Shown piece by piece: positions 9,043-17,095 of a DNA stretch of 64,000 nt. Numbering within the stretch: the stretch's first letter is position 1; every line of letters begins with the position of its first letter. Below the pieces are notes generated by a model. The model saw only the letters and a program-made list of their open reading frames with translations. It had not been told where the DNA came from and did no database searches. Source of the stretch: Betaproteobacteria bacterium. GTDB taxonomy: Bacteria; Pseudomonadota; Gammaproteobacteria; Burkholderiales; SG8-41. A program made the translations under genes and the position numbers. Location: the NCBI GenBank assembly GCA_900299145.1, contig OMIN01000099.1, positions 1 through 64,000 on the forward strand, given 5' to 3'.

Positions 9043-9338
9043 GCGCCATGCGCAAACTGCTTACTATTATTTGCGAGACGGATCTTGAGCGTAAGTTAAT
9101 CGAGAGTGTGATGGCCTTGGGCGCGCATGGTTATACTGTGACGGAGGCACGTGGACGTGGTGCGCACGGCGAACGCGATGCCGCTTGGGGACCGTCGGGC
9201 AATATTCGCATGGAAGTCATTTGTGAAGCGGCAGTTGCTGACACAATCGCCGCGCACTTGCGTGAGGCCTATTTCGCCAACTACAGCATGGTGCTTTATC
9301 TGTCGAATGTGGAAGTGCTGCGTGACGACAAATTTTGA
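9039..9338 (+). CDS. sbtB: SbtB-like PII-family regulator of SbtA
   Basis: A 99-residue protein beginning MSAMRKLLTIICETDLERKL with the ferredoxin-like fold pattern of PII proteins; the T-loop region reads GYTVTEARGRGAHGERDAAW. SbtB proteins bind adenine nucleotides and control SbtA. The start overlaps the sbtA stop, with AGGAAAG about 5-9 nt upstream. The protein ends at RDDKF, so the C-terminal Cys-containing redox loop of several cyanobacterial SbtB proteins is absent. No Tyr that would match the uridylylation site of GlnB is evident. The strict sbtA-sbtB coupling supports the assignment. Confidence 0.85.
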   Translation: MSAMRKLLTIICETDLERKLIESVMALGAHGYTVTEARGRGAHGERDAAWGPSGNIRMEVICEAAVADTIAAHLREAYFANYSMVLYLSNVEVLRDDKF

Positions 9339-9404
9339 TTTGATGATAGTATTGCCTTGCCTATATTGCCCAATTCGCAGCAAATTTCTGATCGCAAATA
9401 TCTC

Positions 9405-10292
9405 ATGACTGCTGGCGACGCGCTGCTGAAATCGGACATACAAAGTTTGCCATTTATACATCGCGGCAAGGTACGCGATCTGTACGCCGTGGACGACGAC
9501 AAGCTGCTGGTGGTCCAGACTGACCGTCTGTCGGCGTTCGACGTCATTTTGCCGGTGCCGATACCGGGCAAGGGGCGCGTGCTGACCGAGCTGTCGAATT
9601 TCTGGTTCAAGAAACTTGGCCATGTCATACCCAATCACCTGACCGGCATTGATCCGCAATCGGTGGTGTCGGCGGCGGATCGCGCGCAAGTCGCGGGGCG
9701 TTCGATGGTGGTCAGGAAATTGAAACCATTGCTGGTGGAGGCCGTGGTGCGCGGTTACCTCATCGGCTCCGGCTGGGCTGATTACAAAAAAACCGGCGCG
9801 GTATGCGGCATTCCATTGCCCGCCGGTTTGCAGCAGGCGCAAAAACTGCCGCAGGTGTTGTTCACGCCATCGAGCAAGGCGCCCGCCGGCGAGCACGACG
9901 AAAACATCACCTACGCTGACGTGGAAAAAATCGTCGGCGCGAAGCTCGCCGCCCAGGTGCGTGATGTGTCGATACGGCTGTACTCCGAAGCCGCCGACTT
10001 TGCCGCGCAGCGCGGCGTGATCATCGCCGATACCAAATTCGAGTTCGGCGTCGACGCACAAAACAATCTGGTGCTGATCGACGAAATCCTCACGCCGGAT
10101 TCCTCGCGTTTCTGGCCGGCGGCGGAATACAAGGTAGGCATCAGCCCGCCGAGCTTCGACAAGCAGATCATCCGTGACTGGCTGGAGACAACGACGTGGA
10201 ACAAAAAGCCGCCCGCGCCCACGCCGCCGGCTGACGTGCTGGTGAAGACCGCTGAAAAATATCGCGAAGTGCAGCGGCTGCTGACGCAGTAA
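9405..10292 (+). CDS. purC: Phosphoribosylaminoimidazole-succinocarboxamide synthase PurC
   Basis: SAICAR synthase ligates aspartate to CAIR, the step after PurE. The ATG at 9405 gives 295 residues; an in-frame start at 9357 would add sixteen non-conserved residues. Motifs include HRGKVRDLY near residue 20, TDRLSAFDV near 40, [10 protein letters not shown] near 118 and the ATP-site region DTKFEFG near 210. It lies 66 nt after sbtB and presumably belongs to the same transcript. No strong Shine-Dalgarno sequence precedes the ATG. It is convergent with the low-GC dCTP deaminase gene. Confidence 0.95.
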   Translation: MTAGDALLKSDIQSLPFIHRGKVRDLYAVDDDKLLVVQTDRLSAFDVILPVPIPGKGRVLTELSNFWFKKLGHVIPNHLTGIDPQSVVSAADRAQVAGRSMVVRKLKPLLVEAVVRGYLIGSGWADYKKTGAVCGIPLPAGLQQAQKLPQVLFTPSSKAPAGEHDENITYADVEKIVGAKLAAQVRDVSIRLYSEAADFAAQRGVIIADTKFEFGVDAQNNLVLIDEILTPDSSRFWPAAEYKVGISPPSFDKQIIRDWLETTTWNKKPPAPTPPADVLVKTAEKYREVQRLLTQ

Positions 10293-10320
10293 GTAACCGA
10301 TATGTCGGCTATTCAGATCA

Positions 10321-11553
10321 TTAAGAATTGCCGGGTAATTTAAAGTGCTTACTCAATGCAATTCCTTGGCGCTGATAGTGAGACTTCGTGTTATTCCCGT
10401 AAAGCTGATTGGGCTGTGACGTAAGGCGCTCATACGCCAACCGCCCTACGATTTGCCCATCCTCTATCACAAACGGAACCTCGTAAGATCGTACTTCTAG
10501 AACAGCACGCGAACCCTCGCCTCCCGCGTCGGGATGGCCGAAACCCGGATCGAAAAACCCTGCGTAGTGAACTCTGAACTCTCCCACTAGAGTATCGTAT
10601 GCAATCATTTCCGCTGCGTACTTTGGAGGCACCTTGACAGCCTTTTTCGACGCAAGGATATAGAAATCTGCGGGGTCTAGGATTAGACCTCCACGGCGCG
10701 GCGCGTAGACGGGTTCCCAAAAATCTTCCGTGTCGTAGTGTCGAACTTTATCAACATCGATTACGCCAGAATAATTTTTTGCCTTGTAACCTATTAACCG
10801 ACCGAAGTCCTCGCCCTTTACATCTACCGTGACAGGCACTCCATTCTCAATTTCATCTTTTGACAAGCTTGAATCATCAACTAGTTTGTATTCCTCTTGC
10901 AGGCGCCGCATCCCGGTGTCCGTGCTTGGAGGACTTCCTCGACGAATTCGAAGTTGACTTAGCCTTGATCCTTTTCGCACTAGCACGCTAAATGTTCTAG
11001 GGGAAACTTCCGCATACAGTGGCCCCTTATATTGTTCACGGACGCGATCAAACTGTGTGCCAAAATCGGTTATCAATCGCGTAAATATATCAAGACGACC
11101 GGTCGAACTTTTTGGGTTTCCTGTCGCTGATGTACGATGGCGCAACGACAGGTTTTCCATCAATGGAACGATATACACGCAACCTCGCTCTAGGACGCCA
11201 CCGTTGGTAATGTCCATTTCGTGCATCGCTAGATCGTCGAGTCTTTGCCGAACCGTATGGTCTTTCCCCGGCAAAAAACTGGCCCTAACCCGATACGCAA
11301 TAGCCCCCAACCGAAGGTCCATGCTAGCTGGCTGAATCTGGTCGTCGTTGATCTCCTCAAGCGCAACAATTTCTTTAGTTACGCGAACTAACCTACTCAA
11401 TTCCTGCGAAGGCAATATCCCTGTGTTGTGGTTGGTCTCCTGTTCAGGCACCCCATCTATCACAGCTTGCTTCGAGAATTTGGTGCCGTCCACTAATGAA
11501 GGCTCCGCTTCTCGGAGGAGAGTCTCGGCCTCCAAGTTCGTCGATAACGTCAT
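10321..11553 (-). CDS. dcd: 2'-deoxycytidine 5'-triphosphate deaminase, long (two-domain) type
   Basis: A 410-residue protein of the long dCTP deaminase family common in alphaproteobacteria. Recognisable blocks are QPASMDLRLGAIAYRVRA near residue 76, NPKSSTGRLDIFTR near 146, PLYAEVSPRTFSVLVRKGSRL near 180, and HYAGFFDPGFGHPD plus GSRAVLEVRSYEVPF in the second repeat near 333-355, so the trimeric dUTPase-like fold is present twice. It would deaminate dCTP to dUTP for thymidylate synthesis. About 45 N-terminal residues lack family matches. The start has GGAG 7 nt upstream. Base composition is distinctly lower in GC than purC and tsaC on either side, and the gene splits the usual purC/E/K-tsaC neighbourhood on the opposite strand, so transfer is likely. 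Confidence 0.85.
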   Translation of the reverse strand: MTLSTNLEAETLLREAEPSLVDGTKFSKQAVIDGVPEQETNHNTGILPSQELSRLVRVTKEIVALEEINDDQIQPASMDLRLGAIAYRVRASFLPGKDHTVRQRLDDLAMHEMDITNGGVLERGCVYIVPLMENLSLRHRTSATGNPKSSTGRLDIFTRLITDFGTQFDRVREQYKGPLYAEVSPRTFSVLVRKGSRLSQLRIRRGSPPSTDTGMRRLQEEYKLVDDSSLSKDEIENGVPVTVDVKGEDFGRLIGYKAKNYSGVIDVDKVRHYDTEDFWEPVYAPRRGGLILDPADFYILASKKAVKVPPKYAAEMIAYDTLVGEFRVHYAGFFDPGFGHPDAGGEGSRAVLEVRSYEVPFVIEDGQIVGRLAYERLTSQPNQLYGNNTKSHYQRQGIALSKHFKLPGNS

Positions 11554-11772
11554 AGGAATTCTCCGCGCCTTAGCACTTATACCGCATTTGCCTCCCAGAA
11601 ACTTGATTCTCGGAGTCGACTTAGAGTGTACCGCAATCCCAAGGCGCGATAGCTACAGCATTTGTTCCGAACGATGGGGCATTTTTTCGCAACCCATGAT
11701 TATGCTGTGGTTTCGTCACCTTAAAGTATCAAACTTCGGATAAGCTGTTGATACTATTCATGCTTATAAAAA

Positions 11773-12756
11773 ATGCACTTTAATATCGCGAACCTCCACA
11801 TCGCCCGCGCCGTAGATGCTCTGCGCAGTGGCGGCCTCGTCGCTTTTCCCACTGAAACGGTTTACGGCCTCGGCGCGGATGCGTCCAACGCCGAAGCGGT
11901 GAAAAAAGTTTTTGCCGCCAAAGGCCGGCCCAGCGATCATCCGCTGATTGTGCATATCGCCAGCGCGGCGCAAATGGCGCACTGGGCGCGCGACATCCCG
12001 CCCGCCGCGCACGCGCTGGCGCGGAAATTCTGGCCGGGGCCGTTAACGCTGATCCTCAAGCGCGCGGCACACGTCAGCGATGCCGTCACCGGCGGGCAGG
12101 ACACCGTGGCGCTGCGCGTGCCGGCGCATCCGCTCGCGCAAGCGTTGCTAACGGCATTCGGCGGCGGCTTGGTCGGCCCGTCGGCGAACCGCTTCGGCCA
12201 TGTGTCAGCCACCACCGCCGGGCACGTGCGAACTGAATTCGGCGACGCCATCGATGACGTGATCGACGGCGGCGCGTGCGAAGTCGGTATCGAATCCACC
12301 ATCGTCGATGTGTCGGGCGCGGCGCCGGCGCTGCTGCGCCCCGGCCAGATCACGGCGGCGGCCATCGAAGCCGCGCTCGGTGCGCCGCTGGCCGCGCCCA
12401 ACGCACGCTCCCCGCGCGCGCCAGGCATGCTGGAAAAACACTACGCACCGCGAACGCCATTGATGCTTGTGGAAACGGATGTGATCGACGAACTTACACG
12501 CAGCTTCGTTCGCCAGGGCCAGCGCGTGGCTGTTCTCGCGCGCGATGCCCGCCAGCCGCTCCTCGCAAACCTCACTTGGATTGCAGCGCCCGGCACGCCC
12601 GACGGCTTTGCGCACGATCTTTACGCGAACCTGCGTCAACTGGATGCCGCGGGATGCGACGTCATTGTGGTGGAAGAACCGCCGTTTACCATCGAGTGGG
12701 CAGCGGTGCGCGACCGCCTGGCGCGCGCGGCGGCGGGCGCCAGGCACACTGCCTGA
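11773..12756 (+). CDS. tsaC: L-threonylcarbamoyladenylate synthase (Sua5/YwlC/YrdC type)
   Basis: Makes threonylcarbamoyl-AMP from threonine, bicarbonate and ATP for t6A modification of tRNA. The YrdC domain spans about residues 8-195 with PTETVYGLGADA near 26, KGRPSDHPL near 50 and VGPSANRFG near 138. A linker containing SPRAPGMLEKHYAPRTP near 215 leads to the C-terminal Sua5 domain, so this is the long Sua5 form (327 residues). In many betaproteobacteria this gene follows purK; here purC and a dCTP deaminase gene lie between. Like PurK, this enzyme uses bicarbonate. The 219-base gap upstream shows nothing else recognisable. Confidence 0.93.
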   Translation: MHFNIANLHIARAVDALRSGGLVAFPTETVYGLGADASNAEAVKKVFAAKGRPSDHPLIVHIASAAQMAHWARDIPPAAHALARKFWPGPLTLILKRAAHVSDAVTGGQDTVALRVPAHPLAQALLTAFGGGLVGPSANRFGHVSATTAGHVRTEFGDAIDDVIDGGACEVGIESTIVDVSGAAPALLRPGQITAAAIEAALGAPLAAPNARSPRAPGMLEKHYAPRTPLMLVETDVIDELTRSFVRQGQRVAVLARDARQPLLANLTWIAAPGTPDGFAHDLYANLRQLDAAGCDVIVVEEPPFTIEWAAVRDRLARAAAGARHTA

Positions 12757-12770
12757 GGACAGCGCAAGCG

Positions 12771-13697
12771 CTACGTGGTAATGCGGTTGCGTCCGCCCTG
12801 TTTGGATTGATACAGCTTGCGGTCGGCATCCTCCAGCAGGTCTTCCGGCTTCTGAAACGCTGGCTGAATTTCCGACACGCCCATCGACACGGTTTGCGTG
12901 AGCTGCTTACCCTCAAACTCGAACGCGTGATCTTCTATCGCCTTGCGGATGCGCTCAGCGAGCTCCGCTGCAGTGGCAGCATCAGCGCCGGGCAACACGG
13001 CGACGAACTCCTCACCGCCAAAGCGCGCGAGAATGTCGTTGGTGCGCATGCACGATTTCGCCACCTGCGCACATTCACGCAGAATGTAGTCACCGCAGTT
13101 GTGGCCGTGCGTGTCGTTCACCTTCTTGAAGAAATCCAGATCGTAGTACACCACCGCCAACGGCCGGCCGTACACGCGGCACAGCCGGAATTCCGATTCG
13201 AGCGTTTCCAGCAGATACTTCTTATTGAAAAGCTGCGTGGCGGCGTCGATGGTCGCCATGCGGTAAATATTGTCGTGGAACGCGCTCTCGATATTGTCTT
13301 TCGCAAAAAACTTGAACAACACGCTGCCAAACCGCAGTATGGCGCCATCGGTGAGCGGCGTTCGATTGCTGATGCGCTGGTTTTGAACATACGTACCGTT
13401 GGAACTGTGATTGTCTTCGACCTCGAAAACCTCACCGCTGGAATAAATCTTCGCGTGTTCACGCGACACGCTGCCGTCGACGAGCACAATGCCGCACTCC
13501 TGAGCGCGCCCCACCAGAATTTCCGGCGCGTCGAGCTGATAGCGCCGCCCCAGCGCATCACCGCTGTATTGGATCAGACACGCGCGCACCGGCGTGGGCG
13601 TGCGCGTGATGGTCACCTTGGGCGTGCCGTCGGTAATGCGTGTCGCGATGTCAGACGCCATGCGTTTGGTGGTTCCCAAAAACTTTTGCGTGGTCAT
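12771..13697 (-). CDS. FHA domain-containing diguanylate cyclase
   Basis: A 308-residue cytoplasmic protein. An FHA domain occupies about residues 50-130, with the phosphothreonine-binding signatures LVGRAQECGIVL, SVSREHAKIY and HSSNGTYV. The GGDEF domain follows from about 150, with active-site GGEEF near 228 and an RxxD inhibitory site (RTND) correctly spaced upstream, so it should make cyclic di-GMP and be product-inhibited. FHA domains bind phosphothreonine proteins, which suggests control by a Ser/Thr kinase; a kinase fragment exists at the window start, but no link is shown. It is convergent with tsaC, 14 bases apart. Confidence 0.93.
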   Translation of the reverse strand: MTTQKFLGTTKRMASDIATRITDGTPKVTITRTPTPVRACLIQYSGDALGRRYQLDAPEILVGRAQECGIVLVDGSVSREHAKIYSSGEVFEVEDNHSSNGTYVQNQRISNRTPLTDGAILRFGSVLFKFFAKDNIESAFHDNIYRMATIDAATQLFNKKYLLETLESEFRLCRVYGRPLAVVYYDLDFFKKVNDTHGHNCGDYILRECAQVAKSCMRTNDILARFGGEEFVAVLPGADAATAAELAERIRKAIEDHAFEFEGKQLTQTVSMGVSEIQPAFQKPEDLLEDADRKLYQSKQGGRNRITT

Positions 13698-13741
13698 GAT
13701 GACGCGCAGTTTACCGAAAGATTCCGCCGCCGGGCAGCCGG

Positions 13742-14278
13742 TCAGTTTTTGAGCCGGCTGCCCAGTGCCTTGGCGATCAGCGTCAGGCCTGAGATTTCCC
13801 CTGCTGCAGGAGCCGCGGCCGTAGCACCGCCTTGCAGGCCCGCCCGCAGATTGCCGGCAAAGGTTGCGATTAACTGGGCTGATAACGCTGAAATCATGCC
13901 GACGCCGCGCCCGTACTGTGCCACTTGCCCCGCCAGTTGCAGCTCGCTCACCATCGCCACGCGCGTGCCGCCTTCATGCGGCTGCAACGCAAAGCGCGTC
14001 ACGGTGTTGGCGTTGCCGCGGCCGCGCGTCTCCGCCCAGCTGGCGCGCACCGTGGCGCTGAACGCCGCATCATCGCGGTTTTCCAGACGCAGGTTGCCGG
14101 CGAAGATCATAGCGAGCGGACCCAGCTTGACCGTGACGCGCCCCTTGAATTGATCCGCGCTGACTTGTTCGATGTGGCTCGCGCCCGGAAAACACGCTGC
14201 GGTTCGCGGCACATCCATCAGGATGGGCCACGCGGCGGCCGGCGGCAGCGGCAAGTCAAATTGGTTTTCGATGTCCAT
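13742..14278 (-). CDS. coxG: CoxG-like SRPBCC family protein
   Basis: A 178-residue protein of the SRPBCC/CoxG family (carbon monoxide dehydrogenase subunit G). It begins MDIENQFDLPLPPAAAW, has PGASHIEQVSADQFKGRVTVKLGP near residue 30-55 and ends in a hydrophobic, Ala/Gly-rich C-terminal tail typical of CoxG proteins that attach to the membrane. It is the last gene of a long minus-strand unit whose upstream members are a molybdenum hydroxylase of CoxLMS type. CoxG relatives help recruit or mature such hydroxylases. It starts 18 nt after the stop of a Bug gene. Confidence 0.82.
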   Translation of the reverse strand: MDIENQFDLPLPPAAAWPILMDVPRTAACFPGASHIEQVSADQFKGRVTVKLGPLAMIFAGNLRLENRDDAAFSATVRASWAETRGRGNANTVTRFALQPHEGGTRVAMVSELQLAGQVAQYGRGVGMISALSAQLIATFAGNLRAGLQGGATAAAPAAGEISGLTLIAKALGSRLKN

Positions 14279-14296
14279 GGCAAAGCTCGCGGGCCG

Positions 14297-15271
14297 TTAG
14301 TTGCTGAACGAAGCGCTCCTGATGACTTCACCCATGCGCGTCATGTCAGCCTTGATGAAGCGCGCGAATTCCTCGGGCGAGCTGGCAACGACTTCCACGC
14401 CGTTGTTGAAAGTGATCTTCGGATCGGCGGCTTTGACACCCTGTTGCGCATGGGTAGCCAGCAGCTTGATGATGGCTGCGGGGGTTTTTTTCGGCGCAAA
14501 CAACCCAATCGCCGACTCACACACATAACCCGGCAGCACGCTGGCCACCGCCGGCAAATCCCCCGCGAGCGGCGTGGGTTTGGGCGTGGTAACTGCCAAC
14601 GCGCGCACTTTGCCACTTTTGACGTGCGGCAAGGCCGGGCCGAGGGCCGCGAACATCAGTTGCACTTCGCCGGTAATTAAACCCAGCATCGATGGCCCGG
14701 CGCCCTTGTAATTGACGCGCACGATCTTCACCTGCGCCATATATTTGAACAACTCGGCGGCAATGTGCTGACTGGAGCCGCCACCGCCCGCGCCGTAGTT
14801 GAGCGCGTCAGGGCGCGCCTTGGCAAGTGCAACCAAATCCTTCGTGGATTTCACCGGCAGCGCCGGATGCACCACCAGAATATTGGGCGAACTGATCGCC
14901 AGCGATATCGGCGCCAGGTCTTCGAGTGGGTCCCAGTTGGCCTTGGTAAGCAGCGGCTGCAGCCATACATACGCGCCGTAAAACACCAACGTGTAGCCGT
15001 CGGGCGGTGTGTCGCGTGCCACAATCTCCACCGAGATGCTGCCGCGATTTTCAACCACCACGCGTTGGCCGATGCGCGGCGTTAACTCCTGCGCCACCAG
15101 CCGTGCACCCCAATCGTGGTTGCTGCCGGGGGCGGCGGTAAGAATGCGGATGATTTTGGCGGGGTATTTGTCCTGGGCGATGGCATTGCCCGCCACACTT
15201 AGTGCCACAGCGGATATCGCCAAAGTCAGCCGGTTTGTCAGTGCGTCCAATTGCTTCACTTCCAGTTTCAC
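14297..15271 (-). CDS. Bug/TctC family substrate-binding protein (3 of 10)
   Basis: 324 residues with a signal peptide ending near residue 33 (AVALSVAGNAIA-QDK). The first ligand loop is atypical: the usual PGG-x-x-D is replaced by PGSNHD followed by WGARL, and the second loop reads ENRGSISVEIVA rather than NRPGAGG. The body otherwise follows the family (DTPPDGYTLV, NYKGAGPSMLGLITGEVQLMF). It sits between an enoyl-CoA hydratase and coxG in the molybdenum hydroxylase unit. The altered loops suggest a different ligand from the other paralogues. Confidence 0.87.
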   Translation of the reverse strand: MKLEVKQLDALTNRLTLAISAVALSVAGNAIAQDKYPAKIIRILTAAPGSNHDWGARLVAQELTPRIGQRVVVENRGSISVEIVARDTPPDGYTLVFYGAYVWLQPLLTKANWDPLEDLAPISLAISSPNILVVHPALPVKSTKDLVALAKARPDALNYGAGGGGSSQHIAAELFKYMAQVKIVRVNYKGAGPSMLGLITGEVQLMFAALGPALPHVKSGKVRALAVTTPKPTPLAGDLPAVASVLPGYVCESAIGLFAPKKTPAAIIKLLATHAQQGVKAADPKITFNNGVEVVASSPEEFARFIKADMTRMGEVIRSASFSN

Positions 15272-15377
15272 CGTGCCTCAAGGTCGCCGCGGGTTGCCCG
15301 GCGGCAAGTGACTTTTCTTGCGCAGCCCCTTCGGGTTATCAAAGATTGTTTTCTTGCTATCTATGCCGCCCTGACTT

Positions 15378-15392
15378 GCGCACTTCGTGCGC
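15378..15392. terminator. Hairpin downstream of the enoyl-CoA hydratase gene
   Basis: GCGCAC-TTC-GTGCGC is a perfect 6-bp stem with a 3-nt loop immediately after the stop of the minus-strand hydratase gene. No T run follows, so it may only weaken readthrough or stabilise the transcript end. Confidence 0.4.
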
Positions 15393-15395
15393 GTG

Positions 15396-16115
15396 CTATG
15401 AACGAACAAGCGCAAGCAACGTCCCCGCGTACTCGGAGGCCATATCCGGCGACAGCCCTGTGGCCTTCGCCTGATACCGCTTGATCGTCTCGAGTATCAA
15501 TCGCGGGCGGCTGGCGAGCTTCTTCAGAAACGCATCGCAGTCAGCCGTGAACGAAGTCTGCGGATAAACCTTGCTCGCGAGCCCCAGTGTCACGGCTTCC
15601 TGCGCGCTGACCGAATCAGCCGAATAAATCAGATACGTCAGCGCCTTGGCCTGCACCTTGCCCAGCGCCGCGCACATGGCCATCGTGGGCGGGATGTCGT
15701 GTTCAATCTCCGGAAAGGCAAAGCGTGCGTTGTCTGCGGCTAGTGTGATGTCGCAGCCCACTGCCGTAGCGCAACCAAAGCCCAGCGCATCCCCATGCAC
15801 CAACGCCACCACCGGCACGGGCACATCGGCAACGGCCTGATACACATCCAGCACCGCGCCCATCATCTTCTGGCGCACTTCATACGGCGTCATGCCGGCG
15901 CGTGACTCGCCCTTGCCGTCGCGGCCGCGGCAGAACTGTTTGCCGCGTGCCTCAAGGGTGACTACATGCACATCCGGCTGCTTGCCCAGTTCGCGCAAAG
16001 TTGCAGCCAGTTGCACCATCATGGCACGGGTCAGCGCGTTGCCTTCGTCCGGGCGATTCAGATCGACGCGCGCCAGGCCAGCTTCGCACGTCACCTTAAA
16101 TTCATGGTTGGTCAT
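15396..16115 (-). CDS. Enoyl-CoA hydratase/isomerase family protein
   Basis: 239 residues of the crotonase fold. The CoA-binding oxyanion segment is around GKQFCRGRDG (residues 57-66), with a charged GRDG in place of the common GADI/L. The second oxyanion segment reads VHGDALGFGCATAVGCDIT near 105-123, where a Cys/Ala pair replaces the usual GGGxEL. Neither canonical catalytic Glu is obvious, so the reaction may be hydrolase- or lyase-like rather than simple hydration. The ATG sits directly at the end of a dispersed motif copy that supplies its GAAGGA ribosome site. It follows a Bug gene in the hydroxylase unit. Confidence 0.82.
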   Translation of the reverse strand: MTNHEFKVTCEAGLARVDLNRPDEGNALTRAMMVQLAATLRELGKQPDVHVVTLEARGKQFCRGRDGKGESRAGMTPYEVRQKMMGAVLDVYQAVADVPVPVVALVHGDALGFGCATAVGCDITLAADNARFAFPEIEHDIPPTMAMCAALGKVQAKALTYLIYSADSVSAQEAVTLGLASKVYPQTSFTADCDAFLKKLASRPRLILETIKRYQAKATGLSPDMASEYAGTLLALVRS

Positions 16116-16143
16116 AAAATATCCTTCAAAAACAATTACTTAT
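16116..16143 (+). repeat. Dispersed AT-rich motif, copy 3
   Basis: Reads TTCAAAAACAATTACTTAT at its 3' part. It makes up nearly the whole spacer between two minus-strand genes, running from just after the Bug stop (16148) to the ATG of the hydratase (16115), and includes the hydratase ribosome site. Confidence 0.7.
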
Positions 16144-16147
16144 AATT

Positions 16148-17095
16148 TTATTCGATGAACACCAGCTTGCGACTTTCGACAATGCCGCGAAAGCGCACCA
16201 GGTCGGTTTTCACCTGTGCCGCGAGTTCTTCCGGTGTGCCTGCACCCGGCTGATTACCGAAGGTGTTGATCAACGCGCGCACTTTCTCGTCGCTCTGCGC
16301 CTTTACCAGCGCCTGACTCACACGGCGGATGCGGTCATCGGGCGTGCCCTTGGGCGCGAACAAGCCATTCCAGCCGTTGTAGCTAAAGCCCGGCAACGCG
16401 GCCGTTTTGCCGATGGGCGGCAGGTTGGGAATGGGGGGCCAGGTTTCGCGGTTGGTGGTGGCAATGCCGACAATCAGCCCGCCATCCATGAAGGGTTTCG
16501 CCCCCGCCATGAACATCATCTGGATGCGGCCCGCCGCCATTTCCGCCGCCACCAGTGATTCGCCTTTGTACGGCACATGCAGGATGTCCACGCCGATGGC
16601 CGCGCTGAACATCTCGGCAACGAGGTGCTGACTCGAACCGTGGCCGATGCTGCCATACGACAACTTGCCAGGGTTGGCCTTGGCGTGCCGAACCAGTTCA
16701 TCGACGGTCTTGATGTTCAGGCCCGGCGCGACGGCCAGTGTAAACGACGCCTGGCACACCTTGCCCACGGGCTTCAACGTGAGTATGTCGAACGCCGCCT
16801 TGGGCCGCGACGCGAGGTTGGCGGTGTTGGCTGCACTCGCCTGTATCATGGTGTAGCCGTCCGGGGTGGCGTTGGCCACGCGCTCAAGGCCGATGTTGCC
16901 GGGGGCGCCCGGCACGTTCTCGATGACGAAGTGCTGACCGAGATCGGCCCGCATCACCTCCGCCACTGCGCGCATGCACAGCTCCGCCGGACCACCCGCG
17001 CCGCTGGGCACGATGATGCGGAAAGGTTTGTCGGGAAATGCAGCGTTTGCGCTGCCGGCGCAAATCATCAACAACAAGGCCATCCAGACTTTCAT
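16148..17095 (-). CDS. Bug/TctC family substrate-binding protein (4 of 10)
   Basis: 315 residues with a short, clear signal peptide (MALLLMICAGSANA-AFPDKP, cleavage near residue 19). The ligand loop reads VPSGAGGPAELCM, so the usual Asp is Glu; the second loop is NVPGAPGNIGLERV. Its start overlaps the stop of the molybdopterin subunit gene by 4 nt, so it is translationally coupled to the hydroxylase. That tight coupling suggests that the receptor binds the substrate, or a precursor of it, that the hydroxylase oxidises. Confidence 0.88.
   Translation of the reverse strand: MKVWMALLLMICAGSANAAFPDKPFRIIVPSGAGGPAELCMRAVAEVMRADLGQHFVIENVPGAPGNIGLERVANATPDGYTMIQASAANTANLASRPKAAFDILTLKPVGKVCQASFTLAVAPGLNIKTVDELVRHAKANPGKLSYGSIGHGSSQHLVAEMFSAAIGVDILHVPYKGESLVAAEMAAGRIQMMFMAGAKPFMDGGLIVGIATTNRETWPPIPNLPPIGKTAALPGFSYNGWNGLFAPKGTPDDRIRRVSQALVKAQSDEKVRALINTFGNQPGAGTPEELAAQVKTDLVRFRGIVESRKLVFIE

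Noticed and set aside
9330..9404. A degenerate motif copy between sbtB and purC.
   Set aside because: GATAGTATTGCC and CAAATATCTCATG share only short pieces with the consensus and would need gaps to align.
12276..14153. A 625-codon open frame on the plus strand.
   Set aside because: It lies antisense to the GGDEF and CoxG-like genes and out of frame with tsaC; it is a by-product of high GC and has no recognisable domain.
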